14,983 nucleotides of DNA from Bauldia sp. (lineage in GTDB: Bacteria > Pseudomonadota > Alphaproteobacteria > Rhizobiales > Kaistiaceae): contig JAGRKY010000114.1 in assembly GCA_020442095.1 (NCBI GenBank), forward strand, positions 1 through 14,983, in the 5' to 3' direction. The notes beneath the pieces are model-generated. The model was not told where the DNA came from and made no database searches. It saw only the letters and a program-made list of their open reading frames with translations. This document shows positions 1 to 7,149 of the stretch, piece by piece. Position 1 is the stretch's first letter, and the number at the start of each line of letters is the position of its first letter. The translations under genes and the position numbers were made by a program.

Positions 1-114
1 GGCGCCGTTCTCGCCGACCAGCCCGAGGACGGTGCCCGGCTCGACGTCCATGCTCACCCCGTCGAGCGCCCGTGTCGCGCCGAAGGATTTGGATATCTCC
101 GAGATCCTGAACAT
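1..114 (-). CDS. Sugar ABC transporter ATP-binding protein, N-terminal fragment (runs off the left edge)
   Basis: Thirty-eight codons are visible, starting MFRISEISKSFGATRALDGV and ending at LVGENGA, the first half of a Walker A motif (GENGAGKST in this family). This is the standard N-terminus of the sugar-type (RbsA/XylG/YtfR class) double ATPase, which drives import from the cytoplasmic face of the membrane. The ATG at 114 is taken as the start; a GTG directly before it (117-115) is equally possible, because the only upstream purine run is a weak GAAAG. The gene lies 106 nt downstream of the binding protein at 221-1234 on the same strand, so the two probably form one importer operon whose permease genes lie off the left edge. 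Family assignment is firm; substrate cannot be read. Confidence 0.85.
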   Translation of the reverse strand, partial: MFRISEISKSFGATRALDGVSMDVEPGTVLGLVGENGA

Positions 115-136
115 CACCGCATCTTTCAAACCAAAA

Positions 137-166
137 GGACGCACAGGGGGGGGGGCGTGTGCGTCC
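137..166 (-). terminator. Intrinsic terminator or attenuator with a G10/C10 tract in its loop
   Basis: Perfect 8-bp arms GGACGCAC (137-144) and GTGCGTCC (159-166) enclose a 14-nt loop containing ten consecutive G on the plus strand (146-155). Read on the minus strand, the second arm is followed by TTTTGGTTT, a T-rich tail typical of rho-independent termination. It lies between the binding protein and the ATPase, about 20 nt before the ATPase start, so it probably lets only part of the transcription through. Confidence 0.6.
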
Positions 167-173
167 GGTTTGC

Positions 174-207
174 CGCGTGCCGGGCGGCAAGGGTCGCCCG
201 GCACGCG
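174..207 (-). terminator. Strong stem-loop directly after the binding-protein gene
   Basis: A perfect 13-bp inverted repeat, CGCGTGCCGGGCG at 174-186 and its complement at 195-207, begins 13 nt after the binding-protein stop codon. It has no T tract of its own; that belongs to the next hairpin (137-166). It probably protects the 3' end of the binding-protein mRNA from exonucleases, giving high binding protein and lower ATPase. The role is inferred from position; the repeat itself is plain in the sequence. Confidence 0.6.
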
Positions 208-220
208 TGTTCGTGCCCGG

Positions 221-1234
221 CTAGCCGCCGATGCCGTCCTGGATGGTCAGCCCGAGAGCGGCACCCGGAATGTCGGAGTCGGCGTCGAGATCGGGAGAGA
301 GATCCGGATACACGTTGACGCCGGGCTCGAGCCCGTCGGTCGTGACCGTCGGGATAGGCACGTTCACGGTGTGGGAGTCGGGCGCGTTGCCGCTCAGGAT
401 GTCAAAGGCGATCTTGAGAGCATAGGCGCCGACCACGGCCGGATCACCGGCCGATACACCCTTCAGCCCCTTGTCCTTGTACTCGAGCATGGCGGAGCGC
501 CAGCCGTTGCCACCCTGGCCCGACATGGCGATCAGCGGCCTGTCGAGGTTGAGCAGCGCCTGCAGGGCACCATAGGCGCCATACTGGTTCAGGATGCCGT
601 CGACCTGGGGATTGGCGGTGAGAACCTTGGTCAGCTCCTGCTGGGTGACGGCGTTGTCCCACTTTCCGAACACCTCGCCGACGACCTTGATGTCGGGATA
701 GCCGTCGAGGATCTCGTGCATGCCGTTGTTCATGTTGGTGTCGGCCGGGAAGCCGGAGACGCCGCGATTGATGACGACGTTGCCCTTGCCGCCCAGCGTC
801 TCGGCCAGCCACCGCGCATGGGTGCGACCGATATCGGTGAATTCGACCGCCACCACATAGGCGCATGGCGCCGTCACCGGCTGGTCGAAGGCGATGACGG
901 TGATGCCCTGGGCGCAGGCTTCCTCGATGATGCCGTTGAGGGCGGTATCGGAGGCCGGGTTGATCAGGATCGCATCGACCCCGTCGGCGATCATGTCCGA
1001 AATGACCGCGATCTGCTTCTGGGCGTCCGTGCCCGAATTGTTGATGATGAGTTCGACGGAATCGGAGAGCTTCTTCTGCGCATACGATTCCATGAACTGG
1101 ATCATCTGAACGCGCCAGGCGTTCCCGATGTAGGAGTTGCTGACGGCGATCTTGTAGGGCTCCGCAAAAGCCGAGGATGCCGCCATGATAGCGGCGAATC
1201 CGACCGCCATCCGAAGCATTGTCCGGTTAGTCAT
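221..1234 (-). CDS. Sugar-type ABC transporter periplasmic substrate-binding protein (Peripla_BP_4 family)
   Basis: The 337-residue product has a signal peptide (TNR at the N-terminus, a hydrophobic stretch, then SSAFA before EPYKIAVS, likely cut after residue 24). A type I periplasmic binding fold follows: first strand KIAVSNSYIG, GNAWRVQMIQ at 37-46, DAILINPAS, VIAFDQPV and a C-terminal lobe with DGILNQYGAYG. It should capture a carbohydrate or polyol in the periplasm and deliver it to the importer whose ATPase begins at 114. The start is fixed by a strong Shine-Dalgarno (complement of CTCCTCCCT, 1238-1246) four nt before the ATG. It is visibly paralogous to the binding protein at 13546-14685 (shared GN.WR.QMIQ and GLKG.S.G) and more distant from the one at 7438-8442. 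It is transcribed away from the GntR regulator at 1504. Family is secure; the ligand is unknown. Confidence 0.93.
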   Translation of the reverse strand: MTNRTMLRMAVGFAAIMAASSAFAEPYKIAVSNSYIGNAWRVQMIQFMESYAQKKLSDSVELIINNSGTDAQKQIAVISDMIADGVDAILINPASDTALNGIIEEACAQGITVIAFDQPVTAPCAYVVAVEFTDIGRTHARWLAETLGGKGNVVINRGVSGFPADTNMNNGMHEILDGYPDIKVVGEVFGKWDNAVTQQELTKVLTANPQVDGILNQYGAYGALQALLNLDRPLIAMSGQGGNGWRSAMLEYKDKGLKGVSAGDPAVVGAYALKIAFDILSGNAPDSHTVNVPIPTVTTDGLEPGVNVYPDLSPDLDADSDIPGAALGLTIQDGIGG

Positions 1235-1273
1235 TCACTCCTCCCTGTAGTCGCTTATTGGACTTTCTCGGAA

Positions 1274-1290
1274 CTAATATGTATTACAAT
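1274..1290 (-). promoter_or_regulatory. Putative GntR/FadR-type operator, copy A
   Basis: On the minus strand this reads ATTGTAATACATATTAG, differing at one position from the copy at 2579-2595. The centre TGTA-A-TACA is a perfect palindrome and fits the TNGTNNNACNA consensus of the FadR subfamily at five of six defined bases. It lies between the -10 region and the start codon of the minus-strand binding protein, and also in front of the divergent regulator gene, so a bound repressor could silence both directions. Confidence 0.55.
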
Positions 1291-1315
1291 AAAACTAGTA
1301 TCCTAGCATTGTCAA
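1288..1315 (-). promoter_or_regulatory. Promoter of the minus-strand binding-protein operon
   Basis: The minus strand shows a consensus -35 TTGACA (1315-1310) and, after a 16-nt spacer, TTTATT (1293-1288) as a four-of-six match to TATAAT. The -10 region touches operator copy A. A plus-strand promoter for the regulator at 1504 may share this AT-rich island (TTGGAC at 1258-1263, TATTAC at 1282-1287), but that match is poor. Confidence 0.5.
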
Positions 1316-1503
1316 TGCGGATCGGGCATGCGATGGAGATGGGCGCGCGAATCCCTGCGATGGCGGTGCGGGCCGCCGGCGTCGGCAGGTCGTTCCGGAA
1401 AAGGGAGACGGGCGCGGAACGGGCGGTGGAATTGGTTCCGCAGTGCCGATATCGATGGTGGCGGTGCCAGACGGGCCGGGGACGAACAGGACGTGACGAT
1501 CAG

Positions 1504-2187
1504 ATGTCGATGACGCGCGAGGCATTCGAGGCCGTCCGTGAGGCGATCGTCTCGGGCACCCTGGAATTCGGCGCGCAACTGTCCGAAGTGCAGATTGCCG
1601 ACGCGCTCGGCATGAGCCGCGCCCCGGTGCGGGCGGCCTTCATTCAACTCCGCGAGATGGGACTGGTGAAGATCGTTCCGCAGGCCGGGACGTATGTCTT
1701 CCATCCATCGGCGGAGGACGTGCGGAACATGAGCGAGTTTCGTTCGCTGCTCGAGACGGAGGCGCTCCGCAAGGCGATGGCGAAGGACAGGGGGCGCGTG
1801 TTGTCCGGCCTCGACGGCACGATCGACGACATGACACGGGCGATCGCCGCGCAGCGATGGGACGGCTATCGCCGCGCCGACAGCGCCTTCCACATGGTCA
1901 TCATGAACGGCAGCGGCAATCGCTACCTGCTCAAGGCCTACGGTCTCACGTCGTCCGCGCTCGAGGCGCTGAGGGTCTGGCTGCAGGGCGGGACCGGCGG
2001 CTACCGGGAACAGTCGTTCCACGAGCACACGGCGATCAGGGATCTGCTGCAGGACGGCAGCATCGAAGAAGCCTGTGATCTGCTGAGCCATCACATCCTG
2101 GTCATCAACGAAACGTTGCCTCCGATGACGGGAGCGCCGTCCAACGGCCGCGGCGATCGTGACTATGCTGCGGCCCTGAGGCGTTGA
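1504..2187 (+). CDS. GntR-family transcriptional regulator, FCD (FadR) subfamily
   Basis: The 227-residue protein starts MSMTREAFEA. Residues 5-68 form the winged helix-turn-helix (LSEVQIADALGMSRAPVR around 26-43, then a wing ending near GTYVFHP). Residues about 72-205 are the all-helical FCD ligand domain, with the likely metal or ligand residues D126 and H130 (DSAFH), H175 (HEHTA) and H196/H197 (LSHHI). It should be a dimeric, metabolite-responsive regulator, usually a repressor. The frame is open back to 1258, but that would translate the operator and promoter island and add 82 residues unlike the family; ATG 1504, preceded by AGGAC, gives the normal length. ATG 1510 is an alternative. It is divergent from the importer at 221-1234 and sits upstream of the TRAP operon, so it is the best local candidate for the protein that binds the shared operator. 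Confidence 0.9.
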   Translation: MSMTREAFEAVREAIVSGTLEFGAQLSEVQIADALGMSRAPVRAAFIQLREMGLVKIVPQAGTYVFHPSAEDVRNMSEFRSLLETEALRKAMAKDRGRVLSGLDGTIDDMTRAIAAQRWDGYRRADSAFHMVIMNGSGNRYLLKAYGLTSSALEALRVWLQGGTGGYREQSFHEHTAIRDLLQDGSIEEACDLLSHHILVINETLPPMTGAPSNGRGDRDYAAALRR

Positions 2188-2562
2188 AGCGGCGAGGCGC
2201 GGGCCGCCCCGCCGATTCGTGCTCCGGCGCTCTCCGGCGCACCACGCGTTCGCATCCCACGTCCGGCCACGTCCGTCGCGGCGCCTGCCTCCGGGCGGCG
2301 GGCTGCCATCACGGCAGGTTCGCGCGTGACGCAACGACGGCTCCACCCTGAGACATCACCGCTTCCGATGAGGCCGCCCCGCGGTCGTCGCGGGCCCCCG
2401 GGATGGGGGATCGGGCGGGCAGGTCCGCTCCCCGCCGACGGGTTGCGGCGAGGCGTCCCCTTTGCCCGCCGCCTGTGATGGCCGGCGCGTTGAGCCTAAC
2501 AACCAACTGATTGTTTTCGCAGAAATATTCGACAGGGAAGCTTCGGTTTCCCTCCGCCGGTT
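2188..2562. other. GC-rich intergenic stretch with no convincing gene
   Basis: Between the regulator stop and the TRAP promoter I find no ORF with family resemblance or a good ribosome site; the short open frames here are arginine- and proline-rich and look like chance. Small features are a direct repeat CCACGTCCG, a 5-bp hairpin CTGCC/GGCAG (2303-2307 and 2312-2316), and CCGCG/CGCGG near 2380-2395. No T-rich terminator is evident. The composition turns AT-rich from about 2490 towards the promoter. Confidence 0.5.
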
Positions 2563-2591
2563 TTGACTCGAAACTTGTATTGTATTACATA
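2563..2591 (+). promoter_or_regulatory. Promoter of the TRAP-SDR operon
   Basis: TTGACT (2563-2568) is followed after 17 nt by TACATA (2586-2591), which lies inside operator copy B. The -35 is a five-of-six match; the -10 is weak, so the exact hexamer is uncertain. The start codon follows about 40 nt later. Confidence 0.5.
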
Positions 2592-2595
2592 TTAG
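2579..2595 (+). promoter_or_regulatory. Putative GntR/FadR-type operator, copy B
   Basis: ATTGTATTACATATTAG has a palindromic core TGTA-T-TACA and is 16/17 identical to copy A read on the minus strand. It overlaps the -10 region of the TRAP promoter, which is the position expected for a repressor site. Confidence 0.55.
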
Positions 2596-2631
2596 AAATA
2601 GTCGATAAGAGCACTAAGGGAGGATAGAAAC

Positions 2632-3621
2632 ATGCTCAAGAATCTGCTTCTCGCGGCCGTCTGCGCAGCCGGGCTGGCGGCTCCCGCTGCCGCGGCGGAT
2701 CCGACGGTGATCAAGTTCGGGTTTTCCTCGGCGGTCGATCTCGAGAACGATAACGGCGCCACGGCGCTTCTCTTCAAGGACTATGTCGAAAGCCACAGCG
2801 ACACGCTGAAGGTCGAGATTTACGGATCGAGCGAGATCGGAGGCGACCAGGACGTCATCCAGGCCCTCCAGCTCGGTTCGGGCGCCACGATGCATATCGG
2901 CGGCACCGCCAACTACAACACATTCGTGCAGCGCGTCGGCGTGCTGGATCTGCCTTTCCTGTGGAAGGACTATGCTCATGTCGCCCGCGCGCTCGATGGC
3001 GAAGCCGGCGACGTGCTGAGGGCGGAGTTCGAGGCTGCCGGTTTCAAGGTGCTCGGCTTCGGCTTCTCCTGGGGCTACCGCAACGTTGTCACCAAGGGCG
3101 TCGAGGTGACCAAACCCGGCGATCTCGCGGGCCTGAAGCTGCGCACCATCCAGTCCCCGATCTACGTGGCGGCAATCAATGCGATGGGCGCGAACGCCAC
3201 GCCGATGGCGTTCAACGAGGTCTATACCGCGCTTCAGACGGGGGTGCTCGACGGCTTTGAGCATGCCGCGTCGATGGTCTATTCGGCCAAGCTCTACGAA
3301 GTGACGGACCACGTCGCACTGACCCGCCATCTCTTCGGGCCGACCGTGATGACCTATTCGCTTCCGCTGTGGAACCAGCTCAGCGAAGAGCAGCAGAAGG
3401 TGGTCCAGGACGGGGCAAACTTTGCGCTCGAAGTCGCCCGGGCGATGGCGCCGGGTCGCGAACAGGAGGCGCTCGACAAGCTGGTCGAGGTCGGCATGAC
3501 GATCACCGAGGTCGACACGTCGGATTTCGTCGCTGCCGCCAAACCCCTGCAGGATGAACTGGCCGGGGAGATCGGGTCTTCCGACATCCTCGAGAGCATC
3601 CGCGCCGCGGCGTCGATGTAG
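2632..3621 (+). CDS. dctP: TRAP transporter substrate-binding protein (DctP family)
   Basis: The 329-residue periplasmic protein has a signal peptide (MLKNLLLAAV to APAAAA, likely cut near residue 22), then the DctP/TAXI-like two-lobed fold. Characteristic stretches are KFGFSSAV, YGSSEIGGDQDVIQALQLGS (64-83), a GYRNVV motif with R150, and the GLKLRT motif, whose R171 is the conserved arginine that in this family salt-bridges the carboxylate of the ligand. ALQTGVLDGFE (200-210) is also typical. Such proteins deliver organic acids, often sugar acids, to a Na+-driven DctQM membrane pair. GGGAGGA (2619-2625) lies six nt before the ATG. It is the first gene of dctP-dctQ-dctM-SDR and is followed by a strong stem-loop. 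The substrate is not readable, but a sugar acid fits the DgoR-like regulator and dehydrogenase nearby. Confidence 0.94.
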   Translation: MLKNLLLAAVCAAGLAAPAAAADPTVIKFGFSSAVDLENDNGATALLFKDYVESHSDTLKVEIYGSSEIGGDQDVIQALQLGSGATMHIGGTANYNTFVQRVGVLDLPFLWKDYAHVARALDGEAGDVLRAEFEAAGFKVLGFGFSWGYRNVVTKGVEVTKPGDLAGLKLRTIQSPIYVAAINAMGANATPMAFNEVYTALQTGVLDGFEHAASMVYSAKLYEVTDHVALTRHLFGPTVMTYSLPLWNQLSEEQQKVVQDGANFALEVARAMAPGREQEALDKLVEVGMTITEVDTSDFVAAAKPLQDELAGEIGSSDILESIRAAASM

Positions 3622-3647
3622 GCGGAATTGCCGGGATCCGGCGCAAG

Positions 3648-3673
3648 GCGGCGGCGCATGCATGCGCCGCCGC
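3648..3673 (+). terminator. Perfect 26-bp palindrome between dctP and dctQ
   Basis: GCGGCGGCGCATG is followed immediately by its exact complement, so the RNA can form a very stable hairpin with a small AUGC-type loop. It begins 27 nt after the dctP stop and is followed by CTCTCGATCTTT, a mildly T-rich stretch. It probably acts as a partial terminator or mRNA stabiliser that keeps DctP in excess over DctQM. Confidence 0.55.
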
Positions 3674-3704
3674 TCTCGATCTTTCCACGCAAGGGGCTGA
3701 CAAG

Positions 3705-4196
3705 ATGAAGGCGCTTCCAGCCGCCATTGACCGTCTCGTCGAGGCGATCGTCATTGCCTGTTTTTTCGCGATCGTCGTTGTCGGAGCGGCCCAGATCTTC
3801 AATCGCTATTTCCTCAATCTGTCTCTCAGCTGGAGTGAGGAATTTCAGCGCTACGGACAGATCTGGATGGTCTTCCTGGGGATTCCGGTAGCCTATCGGC
3901 GCGGCATGCATATCGGCATGGATACCCTGCACGCGATGCTGCCTCAGAAAGATCGGCGCTATTACGTGCTGGTGATCGACCTCCTGTGGATGGTCCTCGC
4001 CGTGGCGCTCCTGATCGGCACCTTCCAGCTCATGCGGGTGCTGCAGTTCCAGCGCAGCCCCGGCCTGGGCCTGCCGATGAGCTACGTCTACGGGGGCGTG
4101 CTGGGTGGCGGTTTCTACATGGCCTTTGTCGGGCTGAGGCGCATCGTCGCCAACCTCGCCGGCAATCCGCCGGGCCTGACCTACGGACTGGACTGA
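3705..4196 (+). CDS. dctQ: TRAP transporter small permease subunit (DctQ family)
   Basis: The 163-residue protein has about four membrane segments (roughly residues 9-31, 47-64, 86-107 and 128-149), the DctQ pattern. The family signature is seen in FNRYFLNLSLSWSEEFQRY, where the W-S-E-E segment after the first helix is highly typical, followed by RRGMHIGMD. It pairs with DctM in the inner membrane and is needed for transport although its precise role is structural. AAGGGG (3691-3696) lies eight nt before the ATG. It is separated from dctP by the palindrome at 3648-3673 and from dctM by only five nt, so translation of dctQ and dctM is likely coupled. Confidence 0.93.
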   Translation: MKALPAAIDRLVEAIVIACFFAIVVVGAAQIFNRYFLNLSLSWSEEFQRYGQIWMVFLGIPVAYRRGMHIGMDTLHAMLPQKDRRYYVLVIDLLWMVLAVALLIGTFQLMRVLQFQRSPGLGLPMSYVYGGVLGGGFYMAFVGLRRIVANLAGNPPGLTYGLD

Positions 4197-4201
4197 GACC
4201 C

Positions 4202-5494
4202 GTGCTCATCATCCTTTTCGTCGTCCTGCTCGCCCTGATCTTCGCCGGAGTCCCGGTGATCCTCGCGCTGGGCCTCGTCGGGCTCGGCGGCATCCTCGCG
4301 GTGCCGGAACTGGTGCTGGCGCTCTATCCGCAGAAGATGTTCTCGACGCTCGATTCGTTCAGCCTTCTGGCGTTGCCCTATTTCATCCTCGCCGGCGAAC
4401 TGATGGCCCGCGGCGGGATTTCGCGCCAGCTCGTCGAGTTCGCCGAGACGATCGTCGGGCATCTGCGCGGCGGACTTGCCCACGCCAACATCGTCTCCTC
4501 CATGGTCTTCGCCGGCGTCTCGGGATCCTCGACCGCCGATACCTCGGCGATCGGATCCGTCCTGATTCCGGCCATGAAGGAGAAAGGCTACAAGCCCGGC
4601 TATGCCGCGGCCGTCACCGCGACCAGCGGTACGATCGGCGCGATCATTCCGCCATCGATGACCATGATCGTCTATGGCGCGCTGGCGAATGTCTCGATAG
4701 GCGGGTTGTTTCTCGGCGGCATCATTCCCGGCATCCTGGTCGGTCTCGGCCTGATGAGCGTGGTCTATCTCCATTCGCGCCGCGCGGCCGCGTTTCCCGA
4801 ATTGCAGAAGCGCGAAGGACATTTCTCGGCATCGGCCGCGGTCGCCGCCCTGATTCGCGTCTGGGCCGCGCTGCTCGCCCCTCTCATCATCGTCGGCGGC
4901 ATTCTCGGCGGCGTTTTCACGGCGACCGAAGCGGGCGTCGTCGCCTGCATCTATTCCTTCCTGGTTTCTGCGCTGGTCTTCCGTACGCTCAAGCTCTCCG
5001 ATCTTCCGAAAATCCTTCTGGATGCCGCGGTGACCACCTGCATGGTGTCCGGCATTATCGGGATCGCAGGAGGATTTGGCTGGCTCCTCGCCTATCTCAA
5101 TTTCAACCAGATCATCCTCGGCTCCATCCTGACGGTCACCCGGGAACCGACGCTGGTCTTCCTTCTTCTGGTCGCGGCGATGCTGGTGCTCACGATGTTC
5201 GTGGACAGCATGGCGGTGATGATCATCACGGTGCCGATCGCCGTCTATATCGGCTCGACCTTTGGCATCGATCAGTTCCAGCTCGGCGTCGCCCTGGTCA
5301 TGGCGACGCAGATCGGCGCGACGACGCCACCGGTCGCCGTCCTGCTTTTCGTCGCGTCGAGCATAGCCAAGTGTCCCTACGGCGAAACGGTCAAGTATGC
5401 TTGGCCGTTCATCGGCGCCGAAATAGTCATCCTCGCACTGGTCATCCTTATTCCTGCGCTGGCCAGTGCGATCCCCAACTGGGCGCTGGGCTGA
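4202..5494 (+). CDS. dctM: TRAP transporter large permease subunit (DctM family)
   Basis: The 430-residue, strongly hydrophobic protein forms the transport channel and, in this family, couples uptake to a sodium gradient. Diagnostic stretches are GELMARGGISRQLV (65-78), GVSGSSTADTSAIGS (105-119) and IIPPS (148-152), with the inverted-repeat counterpart FVDSMAVMIITVPI and QIGATTPPVA in the C-terminal half. I place the start at GTG 4202, which gives MLIILFVVLLALIFAGVPV and the usual family length; the frame is open further upstream only because it overlaps dctQ. The ribosome site is weak (GGACTGAG), which fits coupling to dctQ five nt upstream. The gene is intact. Confidence 0.93.
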   Translation: MLIILFVVLLALIFAGVPVILALGLVGLGGILAVPELVLALYPQKMFSTLDSFSLLALPYFILAGELMARGGISRQLVEFAETIVGHLRGGLAHANIVSSMVFAGVSGSSTADTSAIGSVLIPAMKEKGYKPGYAAAVTATSGTIGAIIPPSMTMIVYGALANVSIGGLFLGGIIPGILVGLGLMSVVYLHSRRAAAFPELQKREGHFSASAAVAALIRVWAALLAPLIIVGGILGGVFTATEAGVVACIYSFLVSALVFRTLKLSDLPKILLDAAVTTCMVSGIIGIAGGFGWLLAYLNFNQIILGSILTVTREPTLVFLLLVAAMLVLTMFVDSMAVMIITVPIAVYIGSTFGIDQFQLGVALVMATQIGATTPPVAVLLFVASSIAKCPYGETVKYAWPFIGAEIVILALVILIPALASAIPNWALG

Positions 5495-5540
5495 TCCAGC
5501 CGCTCGCCAAGGCGTAAGTCGGAATTCGAGGAACGAGATA

Positions 5541-6287
5541 ATGTTTGATTTTCAGGAAAGTGTCGCACTCGTCACGGGGGGCACGCGCGGTATCGGTCTG
5601 GCCATCGCCCGGTCGCTTCTCGACGAGGGTGCGCGCGTCGCGATCAGCGGCAGGAACGCCACAGACGAGGCGGAAGCATTGAGGGATGAGGCAGGCGACG
5701 ACAGGGTGCTGCTCGTCCTCGGCGATGTCGGCGAGCCCGCGGTTGCGCGCCGCATGGTCGAAGAGGCGGCGGCCTGGCACGACCGGCTCGACATCCTGGT
5801 CCATTCCGCCGGCGGGCCGGCGCCGGGCACCATGCTCGCGATCGAACCCGAGACGTGGATGAGCGCCTTCGACGTTCATGTCCACCCGGTGTTTCACATG
5901 TTCAGGGCGGCGCATCCCTATCTTGCCAGGAAGGGCGGTGCGGTGCTGCTGATCTCCTCGGTGGCCGGAATTCGCGGCTGCCCGGGTACGGTCGCCTACC
6001 AGACGGTCAAGGGGGCGCTCATCCCGATGGCTCGTGCGCTCGCCTTCGATCACGGTCCCGAGAACATCCGTATCAACGTGCTGGCGCCCGGCATCATCCG
6101 GACGCGTTTCCATGAGGCCATGACCGACCAGGCCAAAGCCCACAACATAGGCAGCCGGATTCCCTTGCGCCGGGAAGGCGGCGTTGACGACGTCGCCTTC
6201 GCGGCCATGCAGATGCTCGGCAACGAATTCATCACCGGCGAGGTCCTGACGATCGACGGCGGCATGTCGATGCGCGTGACCGGCTGA
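5541..6287 (+). CDS. Short-chain dehydrogenase/reductase (SDR), probable sugar or polyol oxidoreductase
   Basis: The 248-residue protein is a classical SDR. TGGTRGIG (12-19) is the dinucleotide-binding glycine motif, SGRN (36-39) puts an arginine after strand 2, which hints at NADP(H), and SAGG (89-92) matches NAGG. The catalytic residues are S140, Y153 and K157 (YQTVK); INVLAPG and TGEVLTIDGG complete the pattern. The fourth tetrad residue, usually Asn in a VNL.GVF motif, appears as H113 (DVHVHPVF). It probably oxidises a sugar, polyol or hydroxy acid in the cytosol. It sits 46 nt after dctM, so it is likely co-transcribed with the TRAP transporter and acts on the imported compound or a product of it. 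ATG 5541 gives the standard N-terminus; upstream in-frame ATG 5466 would overlap dctM. Exact substrate is unknown. Confidence 0.92.
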   Translation: MFDFQESVALVTGGTRGIGLAIARSLLDEGARVAISGRNATDEAEALRDEAGDDRVLLVLGDVGEPAVARRMVEEAAAWHDRLDILVHSAGGPAPGTMLAIEPETWMSAFDVHVHPVFHMFRAAHPYLARKGGAVLLISSVAGIRGCPGTVAYQTVKGALIPMARALAFDHGPENIRINVLAPGIIRTRFHEAMTDQAKAHNIGSRIPLRREGGVDDVAFAAMQMLGNEFITGEVLTIDGGMSMRVTG

Positions 6288-6321
6288 CGGAGTGTCGGCG
6301 GGCGATGCGGGGCTGCACAAT

Positions 6322-6351
6322 TTGTTCATCCGGCCGGAAAAAATGTGATAG
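6322..6351 (+). promoter_or_regulatory. Weak candidate promoter for the second GntR gene
   Basis: TTGTTC (6322-6327) and TGATAG (6346-6351), with an 18-nt spacer, are the only plausible hexamers in the 115-nt gap after the SDR gene. The spacer contains the palindrome CCGGCCGG. No copy of the TGTA-N-TAC operator is seen here. The gene could equally be read through from the TRAP operon. Confidence 0.3.
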
Positions 6352-6402
6352 CCACGATCTCCGCCATGTTGCCGTCTTGGTGAAAAGAAACGGGAGGCCG
6401 AC

Positions 6403-7149
6403 ATAACAAGCGTCACAAACCTGAGGCGGATTGGCCGTCCGCGCGAGAAGCTCCACATCCAGGTGGCGGACGATCTCGGTCTGGCGATCGTTCGCGGCGA
6501 CTATGCGCCGGGACAGTCGCTGCCTCCCGAGCTTCAGTTGTGCGAGATGCTAGGCGTCAGTCGAACCGCGATGCGCGAGGCAGTGAGAGGGCTGGTCGCC
6601 AAGGGGCTGGTCGACTCGCAGCCCAAGCTCGGCACGCGCGTTCGCGAAAGCGCCAACTGGAACCACCTCGACCTCGATGTGATGCGCTGGCGCATCGAGG
6701 CGACGGACACCGAAACCTACCTGCAGAAGATGTTCGAGCTCAGATACGCGACCGAGCCCGCGGCGGCGGCGCTTGCCGCCGTGCATGCCGAGGCCGGCGA
6801 CCGCGAGCAGATCAAGGCCGATTACCAGGCGATGGTCGACGCGGGATCCGACAACGAGAAATGGGTGCGGGCGGACCTCGACTTCCACCGGTCGATCTAT
6901 CTCGCCACCCACAACGAGTTCTTCTGGCCGATCGGCCAGCTTTTCAGCTTCGCCCTCGAGCAGATGTTCGGGATCGCCGCCCAGGGATCGCACCGCCCGC
7001 GTGCGATCGTCGAGCACGGCGACCTGATGAGCGCCATCGTTTCCGGAAAGCCGGACCTGGCAAGGGCCGCGGCCCTCACGCTGCTCAGCAACGCGTCGAA
7101 GGACATCGAGCGCATTCGCGGCGGCGACGAGAAGTCCGCCCGCGCCTGA
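6403..7149 (+). CDS. GntR-family regulator, FCD subfamily, DgoR-like; non-standard start codon
   Basis: The FadR-type regulator resembles E. coli DgoR (galactonate repressor): LPPELQLCEMLGVSRTAMREAV is the helix-turn-helix, GLVDSQPKLGTRVR the wing, and NWNHLDLDVMRW matches DgoR's WN.LD.DV..W segment. The FCD domain carries the D-x3-H motif (DLDFH), an H in THNE and an H in VEHGD; the last usual histidine is replaced by N in LLSNASKD. The only ordinary start is GTG 6463, but that falls inside the first helix (IQVADDLGLAIVRG), which the family normally possesses whole. The frame continues upstream through TNLRRIGRPREKLHIQ with no ATG, GTG or TTG as far as a stop at 6349. A GGGAGG (6392-6397) lies five nt before ATA 6403, so I place the start there (248 residues). 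Likely ligand is a sugar acid, by analogy only. Confidence 0.85.
   Translation: MTSVTNLRRIGRPREKLHIQVADDLGLAIVRGDYAPGQSLPPELQLCEMLGVSRTAMREAVRGLVAKGLVDSQPKLGTRVRESANWNHLDLDVMRWRIEATDTETYLQKMFELRYATEPAAAALAAVHAEAGDREQIKADYQAMVDAGSDNEKWVRADLDFHRSIYLATHNEFFWPIGQLFSFALEQMFGIAAQGSHRPRAIVEHGDLMSAIVSGKPDLARAAALTLLSNASKDIERIRGGDEKSARA

Noticed and set aside
32..1306. 424-codon plus-strand frame opposite the first binding protein
   Set aside because: It begins inside the ATPase fragment and crosses two stem-loops; the minus strand has a signal peptide and strong ribosome site.
1258..1503. N-terminal extension of the first GntR regulator from ATG 1258
   Set aside because: It would translate the operator and promoter island, and the added residues do not resemble the family; ATG 1504 gives the normal length.
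1312..2346. Long open frame antisense to the first GntR regulator
   Set aside because: Low-complexity Arg-rich translation, no ribosome site, and it fully overlaps a recognisable FCD regulator.
2309..2506. 65-codon minus-strand frame in the GC-rich gap before dctP
   Set aside because: Arg/Gly/Ala-rich, no ribosome site, no recognisable motif.
2614..3663. Long 349-codon open frame antisense to dctP
   Set aside because: It mirrors a codon-biased high-GC gene; its translation is Arg/His/Asp-rich without family resemblance, whereas the plus strand gives a clear DctP protein with signal peptide and ribosome site.
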